The notes: a model not told the origin generated them from the letters alone. Shown: positions 17,557 to 27,677, counted from the stretch's first letter. The stretch: DNA of 45,064 bases from Streptomyces huasconensis (GCA_004010275.1 RBWT01000055.1:1-45064), one strand, 5' to 3'. Made by a program: numbers and translations.

Positions 17557-17750
17557 CTAGTTGGCCGGGTCCTCGTGCCGTACGACGGTGTCGGGGCCCG
17601 GCGACATCAGCGTCTCGTGGCGTCCTCGAACCGGACGCGGTACGGCGGAGTGCCGTCCGCGCCGAGCACCTCGACGACCTCCGCGATCCGGTCGTGCTGC
17701 CCGACGATCCGGCCGTGGACCACCAGCCTGTCTCCTACGGTTGCGCGCAT
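17557..17750 (-). CDS. DUF1918 domain protein (small, one frameshift)
   Basis: 64 residues after correction. Begins MRATVGDRLVVHGRIVGQHD, then RIAEVVEVLGADGTPPYRVRF, and ends SPGPDTVVRHEDPAN. This is the compact SH3-like DUF1918 fold common in actinobacteria; no function is assigned. One G is missing near 17618 (gaggacgccacgag, expected gaggacggccacgag), so no uninterrupted frame covers it, which is why it is easy to miss. It lies convergent to the DUF187 gene with 13 bases between the stops. An apparent plus-strand reading here is only the shadow of this gene. Confidence 0.8.
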
Positions 17751-17857
17751 GTGGAGTACTCCCTCGTCCCGCTCTGCGGTCGCGATCCGTGGCCTCCAGT
17801 CTAGGGCGGAGGGCGGGAGTCGGCGCCTGGTCGGACGCCGGTCGGGTCAGCTTCGAG

Positions 17858-18820
<963 letters not shown>

Positions 18821-18822
<2 letters not shown>

Positions 18823-20261
18823 GCAAGAGAGTAGCAGCGTGAGTGAACTGGCGAAACGGCTGCGGAGCGAGGTGGACCGCTACTCACCCGGCGAGAAGCT
18901 GCCGTCGAGCCGGTCGCTCGTGGAACGGTTCCGGGTGAGCCCGGTGACCGTGTCGCGGGCCCTCGCGCAGCTGGCCGCCGAAGGGCTCGTCGTCACCCGT
19001 CCCGGCTCCGGTGTCTTCCGCGCCGAGCCGTCGGCGCCCGCCGTGCCGGCCGGGGACACCTCGTGGCAGGAGGTGTCGCTGAGCGCCGACGCCACGGCCG
19101 AGCCTGCGCCGCGCGCGGTCGACGCGTCCGGGGTGCTCGCCACGCTCGCCGCCCCGGTCACCGGGGGTCATCGAGTTCAACGGCGGCTACCTCGACGCCT
19201 CCCTCCAGCCCGAGCGCGCGATGGCCGCGGCGCTCGCGCGGGGCGGGGGCGGCGGCCCGGGGGCGTGGGGCAGGCCTCGCTCGACGGCCTGCCGGAGCTG
19301 CGGGAGTGGTTCGCGCGGGGCATCGGCGGGGCCGTCACGGCCGCCGAGGTACTGATCACGGCGGGCGGGCAGAGCGCGCTGACCACGGCGCTGCGCGCGC
19401 TCGCGCCGCCGGGGGCGCCGGTGCTCGTCGAGTCGCCCACCTACCCGGGCATGCTGGCGATCGCCCGCGCGGCGGGGATGCGTCCCGTGCCGGTGCCCGT
19501 CGACACGGACGCGGTGGCCCGCAGCTCCTGGCGGCCGCCTTCCGCGCGACGGGCGCCCGCGTCTTCGTCTGCCAGCCGCTGTTCCAGAACCCGACCGGGG
19601 CCGTGCTCTCCGCCGAGCGCCGCCCCGAGGTCCTGCGGATCGCCCGCGAGGCGGGAGCGTTCGTCGTCGAGGACGACTTCGTGCGCCGCCTCGTCCACGA
19701 GGACGCCGGGCCGCTGCCGCCGCCGCTCTGCGCCGACGACGGCGACGGCGTCGTCGTGCACGTCTGCTCGCTCACCAAGGCCACCTCGCCGAGCTTCCGG
19801 GTGAGTGCCCTCGCCGCGCGCGGGCCGGTTCTGGAGCGGCTGCGCGCCATCCAGGCATCGTCGACCACTTCTTCGTTGCCGCGCCGCCTCCAGGAGGCGG
19901 CGCTCGAACTGGTCGGCTCCCCGGCCTGGCCGCGCCACCTGCGGTCCGTCGCGGGCGAGTTGCGGGTGCGCAGGGACGCCATGGCCGCAGCGCTGCGGCT
20001 GAACCTCCCCGAGCTGGCGATGCCGCACATCCCCGCGGGCGGCTACCTCCTCTGGGTGCGGCTGCCCGACGGCACCGACGAGGCGGCGCTGGCATCCGGC
20101 CGCCCTGCGCCGCGTGGCCGTGGCCCCCGGCCGCCCCTATTACGCGGCGGAGCCCCCTGCGGCCGTACGTCCGCCTGAGCTTCGCGGCGGTCGCGGGGGT
20201 GGGGGAGATCGGCGAGGGGGTGCGCAGGCTGCGGGCGGCCTGCGACGAGGTCCGCGGGTAG
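18821..20261 (+). CDS. MocR/PdxR-type GntR regulator with aminotransferase-like domain (several frameshifts)
   Basis: About 480 residues. N-terminal winged helix (LAKRLRSEVDRYSPGEKLPS, then VSPVTVSRALAQLAAEGLVV, RPGSGVF), linker, then a fold-type I PLP domain. The PLP domain has LREWFARGIGGAVTAAEVLI, ITAGGQSALTTALRAL, PVLVESPTYPGMLAIARAAG, QPLFQNPTGAVLS, VVEDDFVRRL and the lysine region CSLTKATSPSFRVS, so the PLP lysine is present. Indels lie near 19165, 19255, 19523, 20096 and 20165; corrected, it ends LRAACDEVRG at 20261. The density is high but every block is well conserved, so I favour sequence error over decay. Divergent from the EamA exporter, its likely target. Confidence 0.8.
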
Positions 20262-20314
20262 CCCCGGGCGGAAAGCGGTCGACGGGACGCGCGGAGTGCT
20301 GGCAGGGTCGGGGC

Positions 20315-20752
20315 ATGAACGACAGCAGCACGCTCCTCGGCACGTACGAGATCTTCGCCGACCCCGCCCGCATCGACGCGGCACGCGTCCACCAGTGGCT
20401 CTCCACGGACGCGTACTGGGCCCTCGGCCGCAGCCGCGCCAAGCAGGACGCGGCGATCGCCGGGTCGCTCAACTTCGGTGCGTATGACGTGAGTTCGGGG
20501 GAGCAGGTGGCGTACGCCCGCGTGGTGACCGACCGGGCCACCTTCGCCTGGCTCTGCGACGTGTACGTCTCCCCGGCCGCGCGCGGCGGCGGGCTCGGCA
20601 CCGCCCTCGTGGACGCGGTCCGCGCGTATCTGGAGCCGTTCGGCCTGCGCCGCGTGCTCCTGGCCACGGCCGACGCGCACGGCCTCTACGGGAAGGCCGG
20701 GTTCAAGGCCCTGGACGCCCCGGAGGACTGGATGGCGCTGGGTAGTCAGTGA
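20315..20752 (+). CDS. GNAT-family N-acetyltransferase
   Basis: 145 residues. The acetyl-CoA binding core is visible: FAWLCDVYVSPAARGGGLGT carries the V/G-rich pyrophosphate loop (ARGGGLGTALVDAV), followed by GLRRVLLATADAHGLYGKAGF with the typical tyrosine near the C-terminus. The N-terminal part (HQWLSTDAYWALGRSRAK) matches GNAT proteins annotated as general acetyltransferases. ATG at 20315 follows GGCAGGG. It starts 53 bases after the MocR gene on the same strand and its end overlaps the convergent DUF6314 gene by seven bases. Acceptor substrate unknown. Confidence 0.88.
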   Translation: MNDSSTLLGTYEIFADPARIDAARVHQWLSTDAYWALGRSRAKQDAAIAGSLNFGAYDVSSGEQVAYARVVTDRATFAWLCDVYVSPAARGGGLGTALVDAVRAYLEPFGLRRVLLATADAHGLYGKAGFKALDAPEDWMALGSQ

Positions 20753-21243
20753 CCTGGCGGGCCCTGGGCGGCCCGTACGTACTCCGTGACGAGCAGCAGG
20801 TCCTTGGCGGGGCCGCCGACGCGCCACCGGGTGCGCCAGTGGTCCGCGTCGTACACCTCGAACTCGCCCCGGTAGAGGTCCGCCGCGCACGGGTGGTCCG
20901 TTTCGTGGCGGCCGGTGCGCAGGTCCAGGTCGTGGAAGAAGCGGCCGTCGGCGAACTCGACGCGGGCCGTGCCCGGGGCGGCGCCCGGCAGGAAGCGCAG
21001 GGTGCGTTCGGCGGGGCGTGCGACGCCGTGCCAGGTGAAGGTGCCCGCCTCGTGGTGGAGGAGTCCGCCCTCCTCCGAGGCGGGCAGCGGCGGCGTCGGC
21101 AGCGGCGAGAAGAGCGTCGTACCCGTGAAATGGCCCTCGGACCCGTCGGTGAGGTCGCGGACCGTGCGGGTCACGCGCCACTCGCCGACGAGGTGGGCGA
21201 GGACCTCCGCGACGGGGTGGAAGGAGGACGCACCGGCAGGCAT
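20746..21243 (-). CDS. DUF6314 family protein
   Basis: 165 residues and soluble. It starts with a HPVAEVLAHLVGEWRVTRTVRD segment and continues GHFTGTTLFSPLP, LLHHEAGTFTWHGV, RTLRFLPGA, ARVEFADGRFFHDLDLRTG, HPCAADLYRGEF and DHWRTRWRVGGPAKDLLLVTEY. This repeated pattern of strands suggests a lipocalin-like or THAP4-like beta-barrel, but I only recognise the family (DUF6314). The gene lies 6 bases upstream of neither neighbour's reading frame problem and is intact. It ends inside the GNAT gene's last codons and starts 16 bases after the end of the aldo/keto reductase gene on the same strand, so the two may be co-transcribed. Confidence 0.75.
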   Translation of the reverse strand: MPAGASSFHPVAEVLAHLVGEWRVTRTVRDLTDGSEGHFTGTTLFSPLPTPPLPASEEGGLLHHEAGTFTWHGVARPAERTLRFLPGAAPGTARVEFADGRFFHDLDLRTGRHETDHPCAADLYRGEFEVYDADHWRTRWRVGGPAKDLLLVTEYVRAAQGPPGH

Positions 21244-21259
21244 ACCGGCAGGTTAACCG

Positions 21260-22249
21260 CTACTTGTCGACCACCGACATGCTGCGCTCGTCGTACCGCT
21301 GGGCCCGCGACCCTGTCCGCGGGGGCCGCCGCGTCGATGGCGGCGAGATCCTCGGCGGACAGCTCCAGCGTGCGGCCGCGACGTTCTCCTCCAGGTACTT
21401 CTCGCGGCGCGTGCCCGGGATCGGCACGACGTCGTCGCCGCGGTGCTGCACCCAGGCCAGCGCGAGCTGCCCGGCGGTGACGCCCTTCTCGGCGGCGAGC
21501 GCGTTCAGGGCGTCCACGATGGCGAGGTTCCGCTCCAGGTTGCCGTCGGCGAAGCGGGGCTGGGTGCGCCGCAGGTCGTCCTCGGGGAGCGCGTCGAGCG
21601 AGGTGTAGCGGCCGGTGAGGAAGCCGCGGCCGAGCGGGGAGAACGGCACGAGGCCGATGCCCAGTTCCCGGCAGACCGGCGCGATCTCCGCCTCCAGGTC
21701 GCGGGTCCACAGTGACCACTCGCTCTGCAGCGCGGCGATCGGATGCACGGCGTGCGCCCGGCGGATCGTGTCCGCGCCGGCCTCGGAGAGCCCGAGGTGG
21801 CGTACCTTGCCCGCCTCGACCAGCTCGGCGAGCGCGCCGACGGTCTCCTCGATCGGCACGGTCTTGTCGACCCGGTGCACGTAGTACAGGTCGATGTGGT
21901 CGACGCCGAGGCGGCGCAGCGAGGCGTCACAGGCCTCGCGGACGTACGCGGCGTCACCCCGGATGTAGGGGGGCTCGCCCAGGCGGTTGGCGAAGCCGAA
22001 CTTGGTGGCGACGACGGCCTGTTCGCGGCGGGAGCCCGCGAGGGCGCGGCCTATCAGCTCCTCGTTGTGGCCGGTGCCGTAGAAGTCGGAGGTGTCGAGC
22101 AGGGTGACGCCGAGGTCGAGGGCGCGGTGGATCGTCGCGATCGACTGGGTATCGTCCGACGCGCCGTAGGCCTGGCTCATCCCCATGCATCCGAGTCCCT
22201 GGGCCGAGACCGTCAGCGCGCCGAGCCGGCGGGTGGGAAGGGCGGTCAT
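21260..22249 (-). CDS. Aldo/keto reductase (two compensating frameshifts near its end)
   Basis: About 330 residues. NADPH-dependent reduction of aldehydes or ketones. The catalytic tetrad is D52, Y57 (DTSDFYGTGHNEELIG), K83 (VVATKFGF) and H125 (LYYVHRVD). The barrel continues with GLSEAGADTIRRAHAVHPI, ALQSEWSLWTRDLEAEI, GLVPFSPLGRGFLTG and VPIPGTRREKYLEENVAA. The last 35 codons read LELSAEDLAAIDAAAPADRVAG in a shifted frame and then return to RYDERSMSVVDK; single-base changes near 21375 and 21307 explain this. ATG at 22249 follows AGGAGG. A MerR-type promoter sits upstream, which fits an electrophile- or aldehyde-induced enzyme. Confidence 0.9.
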   Translation of the reverse strand: MTALPTRRLGALTVSAQGLGCMGMSQAYGASDDTQSIATIHRALDLGVTLLDTSDFYGTGHNEELIGRALAGSRREQAVVATKFGFANRLGEPPYIRGDAAYVREACDASLRRLGVDHIDLYYVHRVDKTVPIEETVGALAELVEAGKVRHLGLSEAGADTIRRAHAVHPIAALQSEWSLWTRDLEAEIAPVCRELGIGLVPFSPLGRGFLTGRYTSLDALPEDDLRRTQPRFADGNLERNLAIVDALNALAAEKGVTAGQLALAWVQHRGDDVVPIPGTRREKYLEENVAAARWSCPPRISPPSTRRPPRTGSRAQRYDERSMSVVDK

Positions 22250-22287
22250 GGTGGTACCTCCTGGCTGGTGCTCCGTGGTCGCCTCCG

Positions 22288-22318
22288 ACCCTAGGAGCTG
22301 GAGCGGACTCCAGGGCAA
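22288..22318 (-). promoter_or_regulatory. MerR-type promoter (19-bp spacer with dyad) for the aldo/keto reductase
   Basis: On the minus strand: -35 TTGCCC (22318-22313), then 19 bases holding the dyad CTGGAG-TCCG-CTCCAG, then -10 TAGGGT (22293-22288). The over-long spacer with a central inverted repeat is the hallmark of promoters twisted open by MerR activators. The transcript would start about 30 bases before the reductase ATG. No MerR gene is in the window. Confidence 0.7.
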
Positions 22319-22478
22319 GGCCGCACGGCCTCGGGGGAACCGGAGGGGGCGTACGGGGGCTGTCCCCAGGGGTGTTGGGCCCGGTGGCCCGATGGTGGTG
22401 TGCCGCGTGCCTCCCTAGCGTGGTGATCGTCTCCGGCCGGGTGGGCCGGAGCGGACACCGACGGACCAAGGGAGCACG

Positions 22479-23962
22479 ATGCGCGTCGTCTCGACCCTCA
22501 CCGCGGGCCTGGGGCTGGCCGGTCTCCTCGCGGGCACAGTGGCCGCCGCGGCCCCTCCCGACGTGCCCAAGGAGACGCGCCAGACGCTCAGTTGGGGCCG
22601 CTGCCCGGCCGACCAGAGGGAGCTGAAGGAGGCGGGTGCGCAGTGCGCGAAGGTCACCGTGCCCCTCGATTACGCAGACCCCGGCGGCCGTACGATCCAG
22701 CTCGCCATCTCCCGCGTCAAGGCGACGTCGCCCGAGCCGCTCGGCATCCTGCTCTCCAACCCCGGCGGCCCGGGCGGCACCGGACTCGCCCACACCCTCG
22801 CCCTGCGGCCCACGCTGAAGGACGCCGCCGACCACTACGACCTGATCGGCTTCGACCCCCGCTTCCTCGGCGAGAGCACCCCGCTCACCTGCGGGCCCGC
22901 CCCGCGCCCGGCCCCGCCCCCGCCGACGACCACGCGCGCCCGACTTCGAGCGTCGGTGCGCGCCGCCCGGGACACCGCGCGCCGCTGCCACGAGCGCGGC
23001 GACAACGCGACGCTGCTCCCGCACGCCTCCACCCGCAACGTCGCCCGCGACATGGACGCCATCCGCACCGCCCTCGGCGAACGCAAGCTGTCGTACTACG
23101 GCGTCTCCTACGGCGCCGACCTCGGCGCCGTCTACACCCAGCTCTTCCCGCGCCGCGCCGACCGCGTCGTCCTGGACTCCTCGACCGACCCGGCGGCCAC
23201 GCAGTACGAGCTGTTCCAGCGCTCGGGAGCGCCCGCCGAGGCGGCACTGGGCGGCCGGGTGCGGGCGGACGTGCGTGCGCTGCTGGAGCGGGCCGAACGC
23301 CACCCCATCCCGGTCGAGGGGCAGCGCCTCAACGCGCCGCTGCTGCGGATGATCTTCAAGCAGCTCGTCCAGCACGAGGAGTACGACGCCCAACTGGCCT
23401 CCATCGTTGCCGACTTGAAGAAGGCCGCGGCCGGCGAGGACATCGAGCCGGGCCCGGCGCTCGCCGGACTCCTCGCCCTCCTCTCCTCACCGGAGCTGGC
23501 GGACAGCATGGTCGGCGGCGCGCTCTTCATGTGCGGCGACGGAGGCTGGCCCGCGGGCGGCTGGCCGAAGAACCCGGAGACGTACTGGAAGAACATGCGG
23601 CGCAGCCACGCCACCCAGCCGGTCTTCGGCCCGTACGTCAACAGCATGATCGCCCCGTGCGCGTTCTGGGAGAGCGCGCCCCGCGAACCCGGCACGAGGA
23701 TCGGCAACGCCGTGCCCGTCCTGCTGCTCCAGGCCCGCCACGACAACAACGTGCCCTACGAAGGCGCCCTCGCCCTGCACCGCAGGCTCACCGGATCGCG
23801 CCTCCTGACGGCGGACATCCGCGCGCACGGCGTCTACGGCCGCGGGAACGACGGCCTGACCCCCGTCCCGTGCGCCGACCGCGCCGTCAACACCTACCTG
23901 CGCGACGGCACGCTGCGCCGCCAGCCGACCTCACCTGCCCGAAGCCGGAGGACCACTCATGA
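22479..23962 (+). CDS. Secreted alpha/beta-hydrolase, tripeptidyl-aminopeptidase (SlpD/TAP) type
   Basis: About 494 residues. Sec signal peptide MRVVSTLTAGLGLAGLLAGT ending near VAAAAP. Hydrolase core: oxyanion region LLSNPGGPGGTGLAHTL; nucleophile elbow GVSYGADLG with Ser about 210; Asp about 422 in LLLQARHDNNVP; His about 450 in IRAHGVYG. A lid-like insertion occupies 215-400, and the TAP-like C-terminal domain ends PADLTCPKPEDHS. Members cleave N-terminal tripeptides from secreted proteins. The region 22905-22950 reads through two other frames (PADDHARP, then DFER), so it holds two or three compensating indels. Another indel lies near 23915. AAGGGAG precedes ATG 22479. The stop overlaps the next start (ATGA). 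Confidence 0.85.
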
Positions 23963-25161
23963 CGGACATCAGCAGGCGTACGGGGCTCGCGGCGGCCACC
24001 GCGGCGCTGCTCACGGGGGCGGCGCCCTCCGCCTCGGCGGCGGCCCCCCGCCGGGAACCGGCCCTGCAACGTCACGTGGACGCCCTCCACGCCACCGGAG
24101 TGACCGGCGTCCTCACCGAGGTGCGGGGCCCGCACGGCCGCACGGCCGCCCGCGCGGGCGTCGCCGACCTCACGGCGAAGGACCCGGTGCCGTGGAACGC
24201 GTACTACCGGATCGGCAGCGACACCAAGACGTTCACGGCGACCCTCCTCCTCCAACTCGTGGGTGAGGGGCGGCTGAAGCTCACCGACACCGTCGAACGG
24301 TGGCTGCCCGGCGCGATCCAGGGCCACGGCAACGACGGCCGCCGGATCACCGTCACCAACCTGCTGCGGCAGACCAGCGGCCTGAACGACTACGTCGCCC
24401 TCGGAGCGGACCCGGACGACCTCACCCCGGAGGCCTACCGGCGCAACCGCTTCCGCTCCCAGACCCCCGAGGAGCAGCTGAAGGCCGCCCTGAGCAAGCC
24501 CCCGCAGTGGCTGCCCGACGCCGGCGACCCGGCGGGGGAGCGGCGCTGGAGCTACTCCAACACGAACTACGTCGTCGCCGGGCTGCTCGTCGAGGCGGTC
24601 ACGGGCCACCCCTGGGCCCAGGAACTCCACGAGCGGATCATCGAACCGCTCGGCCTGCGCGACACCCTCGCCCCCGGCACGTCGTCCTACGTGCCGGGGC
24701 CGACGGCCACCGGCTACACGTACTTCCCGAACGGCACCCGGCCCGTCGACACCACCCTCGGCTTCGGCGGCGGCGCGGACGGCTGCCTCATCTCGACACC
24801 CCGCGACCACGGTGTCTTCCTGCGCGCCCTGCTCGACGGACGCCTGCTGCGCCCGGCCCAGCTGGCGGCGATGAAGCAGACCGTGCCCGTGCAGGACTGG
24901 GTGTCCGCCGCCGGGGTCCGCTACGGCCTAGGCATCGCCTGGCGCCCGGTGGCCGGCCGCCGCGACGGCATCTGGTTCCACGGCGGGACCAGCCTCGGCT
25001 GCGTCTCCGAATGCGGCGTCACCCCGGATGGCTCCATGGCGGTGACCAGCGCCGCCTTCACGCTGCGTCTGGACAGCCGCGAACAGAACGAGAAGCAGTC
25101 ACGGGCGGCCTTGCGGATGGTGGACGCGGTGCTGGGGGGTGGGTCTGGGGGTGGCCGCTAG
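23959..25161 (+). CDS. Secreted serine hydrolase, beta-lactamase/D-Ala-D-Ala carboxypeptidase (class C) family
   Basis: 400 residues, uninterrupted. Signal with paired arginines (DISRRTGLAAATAALLTG, cleavage near ASAAAP). Catalytic motifs: S87-x-x-K90 (GSDTK), Y199-x-N201 (YSNTNY), and H341-G-G-T in place of the KTG triad. Core segments LLLQLVGEGRLKLTDTVERW, ITVTNLLRQTSGLNDY and IIEPLGLRDTLAPG are typical of the family that includes D-alanyl-D-alanine carboxypeptidases and esterases. It starts within the stop of the aminopeptidase gene (ATGA overlap), so both secreted enzymes are made from one message. A joint role in peptide or cell-wall peptide turnover is plausible but not shown. Confidence 0.9.
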   Translation: MTDISRRTGLAAATAALLTGAAPSASAAAPRREPALQRHVDALHATGVTGVLTEVRGPHGRTAARAGVADLTAKDPVPWNAYYRIGSDTKTFTATLLLQLVGEGRLKLTDTVERWLPGAIQGHGNDGRRITVTNLLRQTSGLNDYVALGADPDDLTPEAYRRNRFRSQTPEEQLKAALSKPPQWLPDAGDPAGERRWSYSNTNYVVAGLLVEAVTGHPWAQELHERIIEPLGLRDTLAPGTSSYVPGPTATGYTYFPNGTRPVDTTLGFGGGADGCLISTPRDHGVFLRALLDGRLLRPAQLAAMKQTVPVQDWVSAAGVRYGLGIAWRPVAGRRDGIWFHGGTSLGCVSECGVTPDGSMAVTSAAFTLRLDSREQNEKQSRAALRMVDAVLGGGSGGGR

Positions 25162-25264
25162 CGACGCCGGTCGGGGGGCGCGTGGATGACCGGGGGCACG
25201 GACTCATGCACCCGGGGCTCCCGCCGCTGCTCCCGACGACTGGTCGCCGCCCGGGCGTTTGCGG

Positions 25265-25560
25265 CGCGGTCCGGCAGTGTGGTGGCTGGCCGTCGTGTTG
25301 GGTGGTCGGTGCGGGGTTGGCGGCGGGTTCCGGGGTCGGGGCCGCTGGTCGGGGTCGTCGGTCATCTTGCCGATGGGGTCCGGCGTTGTGGTTCCGGGTT
25401 CTCGCCACCCGGCCCGGCAGTGTGGTCGCGGCCATCGCGCCGAGCCGTCGACGCGGGGTCGGCGGCAGGTTCCGGTCGCCGGGCACCTTGCTGAGGGGAG
25501 ACCGGCGGCTTGGGCGCCGCCCCTGTGTTCGTCGCCCGCCCCGGCAGCCTCGTCCCCGCC
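25265..25560. repeat. Imperfect tandem repeat, period about 153, at the 3' end of the MFS gene
   Basis: CCGGCAGTGTGGT occurs at 25271 and 25424, each followed about 34 bases later by GCGGGGT-GGCGGC-GGTTCCGG. A third, weaker CCGGCAG copy starts at 25551. On the minus strand the two copies code for similar Pro/Ala-rich tails (PEPAADPAST / PEPAANPAPT). Either a repeated C-terminal tail of the exporter or a degenerate intergenic duplication. Otherwise 25162-25361 holds nothing I recognise. Confidence 0.5.
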
Positions 25561-26954
25561 ACCGCGCCGAGCGCCGCCCACGCCGCCGAGCGCCGTCAGG
25601 GTCGGGCCCATCCCGCTGAGGAACGCGCCGTCGGTCCAGTGCGGCCCCGTGCCGTGCGCGCGTGCCCGCGAGGGCGGTCATCAGCGTGGTGGCCATGGCG
25701 ATGCCCAGCGTCGGGCCGACGTTCATCGCGGTCTGCTGGAGGCCGCCCGCCACGCCCTCGTCGGTCACCGGGGCATGCCGTACGACGACGGCTGTCGCGG
25801 CGACCATCACCGTGCCGAACCCGGCGCCGACCAGCAGGAACCCACCGCCGACCGCCACCGGCCCCGCCGCCTGGTCCAGCCGGGACAGGGCGAGGACGCC
25901 GAGTGCGAGCACCGCCATGGCGGCCGTGATCGTCCCGCGCGGGCCGTACCGGCAGCAGCAGCACCGCCGCGCACGGCGCGCTCACGATCATCATGACCGC
26001 GAGCGGCAGCGCCCGCACCGCGCTGTGCAGCGGGTCGAGCCCCCGTACGTCCTGAAGGAAGTACGTCGCCACGAACAGCGTCCCGAACATCGCCGCGGAG
26101 GCCGCCACCAGGACGCCGAGGGCGGGCCCGACCGCGGCCGAGCCGATCAGGCGGGGCGGTATCAGCGGGCTCGCGGCGCGCCGTTCGTGCCGGAGGAACG
26201 CGGCCGCCGCGAGCGCCGCCGCACACGCCCCGAGCACGGTGGCCGCCGGCCGGCCGCCCGCCGCGACGCCGACCAGCGTGTGCACGAGGCAGGCGAGAGA
26301 GATGGCGAACAGCGCGGCACCGGGCAGGTCGAGCCCGGCCGCGGTCCCGCGGCGAGGCGGAGCGGGCACGCGGACCACCAGCGCCAGTACGCCGATCAAC
26401 AGCGCGGGAACCACGCTCAGGAAGAACACCGAACGCCAGCCCAGTTCCGTCGCGAGCGCCCCGCCGACCACCGGCCCGGCCGCCGCCGCGAGCCCGATCG
26501 CGCTGGTGCGCACCGCGATCGGCATCCCGAGCCGGTCCGCCGGGTACGCGGCCCGCAGCATCCCGAGCGTGGCGGGCTGGAGCAGCGCGCCGAACACTCC
26601 CTGGGCGACGCGCAGCGCGATCTCCCACCCGATGCCGGACGCGAGGCCGACCCCCGCCGAGGCGAGCGCGAAGCCGAGGGTTCCGACGGCGAAGACCCGC
26701 CGATGCCCGTACCGGTCGCCGAGCCGCCCCGCGAAGACCAGCAGGCTCGCCACGGCGATCAGATAGCCGGTGCTGGTCCACTGCGCCTGCGCGAACGAGG
26801 CGTCCAGATCATGCTGGAGCGCGGGCTGGACGACGGTCAGGACGGTGCCGTCCAGGGCGACGACCATGGCACCGATGACGCTGCACGCGAGGGTCAGACG
26901 CCGCTGCACTGCCCCCGGAGCGGACGCCCGCCGCGCTCGCGGCCCGGCGGTCAC
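25362..26954 (-). CDS. MFS drug-efflux permease, DHA2 (14-helix) type, frameshifted at its 3' end
   Basis: Roughly 510-530 residues. It begins VTAGPRARRASAPGAVQRRL, then helix 1 TLACSVIGAMVVALDGTVL, followed by WTSTGYLIAVASLLVFAGRLGDRYGHRR (motif A). Motif C is GLAAAAGPVVGGALATELGW, and helices continue to VAASAAMFGTLFVATYFLQ. After an indel near 25950 it continues YGPRGTITAAMAVLALGVLALSRL in another frame, then PVTDEGVAGGLQQTAMNVGPTLG. Further shifts lie near 25650 and 25570. The last part is a Pro/Ala-rich tail whose true end is uncertain; I use the stop at 25362. As read, the frame is continuous with TetR upstream, but a GTGA overlap at 26954-26951 suggests two separate genes. Exports an unknown, probably toxic, compound. 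Confidence 0.75.
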
Positions 26955-27548
26955 CGTTCCGCCGGCCCGACGCTCGTCCAGCGCAGCCTCGATCAGCGGT
27001 TCCACGTCCGCGGCCCCGGACGCCAGCCGCAGGCTGCCCCACTCCCACAGCTGGGCGATGCCGTGCAGGTTCGCCCACAGGGCCCCCGCGGTGACCCGTG
27101 CCCCTGCGCCGGACGCGGGGCGCGCTTCGGCGACGAGACCGACCAGGACGTCGAAGAGCGGCAGGCTGGTCTCCCGCAGGCCGAGTCCGTCGCTCTCCAG
27201 CAGGTCGTGGCGGAACATCAGCTCGAACATGCCGCGGTTCTCCGCCGCGAAGCCGAGGTAGGCGCGGCTCAGCGCCTTCAGCCGCGTACGCGCGTCCCCG
27301 TCGGTCACGGCTCCCGCCACCTCGGCGGCCAGCGCCGCGTACCCCCGTCGCGCGATCGCCGACAGCAGCGCCACATGCGTGGGGAAGTGGCGCCGGGGAG
27401 CCCCGTGCGAGACCCCCGCCCTGCGGGCGATCTCCCGCAGGGTCAGCGCCTGCACGCCCTCGGCGGCCAGAAGCTCGACGCCCACGTCCACCAGCCGGGC
27501 CCGCAGCCCGGCGTCCCGTGTGTTCTCCGCACTCGTCTCCGTACTCAT
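26951..27548 (-). CDS. TetR-family repressor of the adjacent MFS pump
   Basis: About 198 residues. N-terminal HTH: ARLVDVGVELLAAEGVQALT, then LREIARRAGVSHGAPRRHFP (recognition helix), ALLSAIARRGYAAL. The C-terminal ligand domain has NRGMFELMFRHDLLESD and ALWANLHGIAQLWEWGSLRL, like the WHG C-domain. ATG at 27548. The frame runs on into the MFS protein; a single surplus G in gcgctggacgagc (about 26985-26990) would restore an end TSVGPAER and stop at 26951, overlapping the pump start. I therefore annotate a normal regulator, but a true TetR-MFS fusion is not excluded. Two palindromic operators overlap its start. Confidence 0.78.
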
Positions 27549-27583
27549 AGACACTGTCTACTAGATCGCGTAGACAGTGTCTA
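27548..27583. promoter_or_regulatory. Twin 13-bp TetR operators, TAGACA-N-TGTCTA
   Basis: TAGACACTGTCTA at 27548-27560 and TAGACAGTGTCTA at 27571-27583. Each is a perfect 6+1+6 palindrome, 23 bp centre to centre, touching the TetR start codon. Spacing of about two helical turns allows two dimers on one face. Very likely the autoregulatory operator; icd starts 95 bases away on the other side. Confidence 0.8.
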
Positions 27584-27632
27584 CGCAGAAAGAGGTGCCC
27601 AGGGCCCTGTCCGTACGGGGGGAGGGAGGAGA

Positions 27633-27650
27633 TATCTTGATGTCGAGCAA
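27633..27650 (+). promoter_or_regulatory. Imperfect palindrome CTTGA-TG-TCGAG upstream of icd
   Basis: CTTGATGTCGAG at 27636-27647 within TATCTTGATGTCGAGCAA, about 30 bases before the icd start. It could be a regulator site or part of the promoter. Weak evidence, recorded because the rest of the leader is featureless. Confidence 0.3.
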
Positions 27651-27677
27651 TGTTGCAGACGCGGAGCGGAGCACCCG

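Noticed and set aside
24300..25619. Plus-strand frame continuing past the serine hydrolase.
   Set aside because: It is out of frame with the hydrolase and Arg/Pro-rich, typical of shadow frames in GC-rich DNA.
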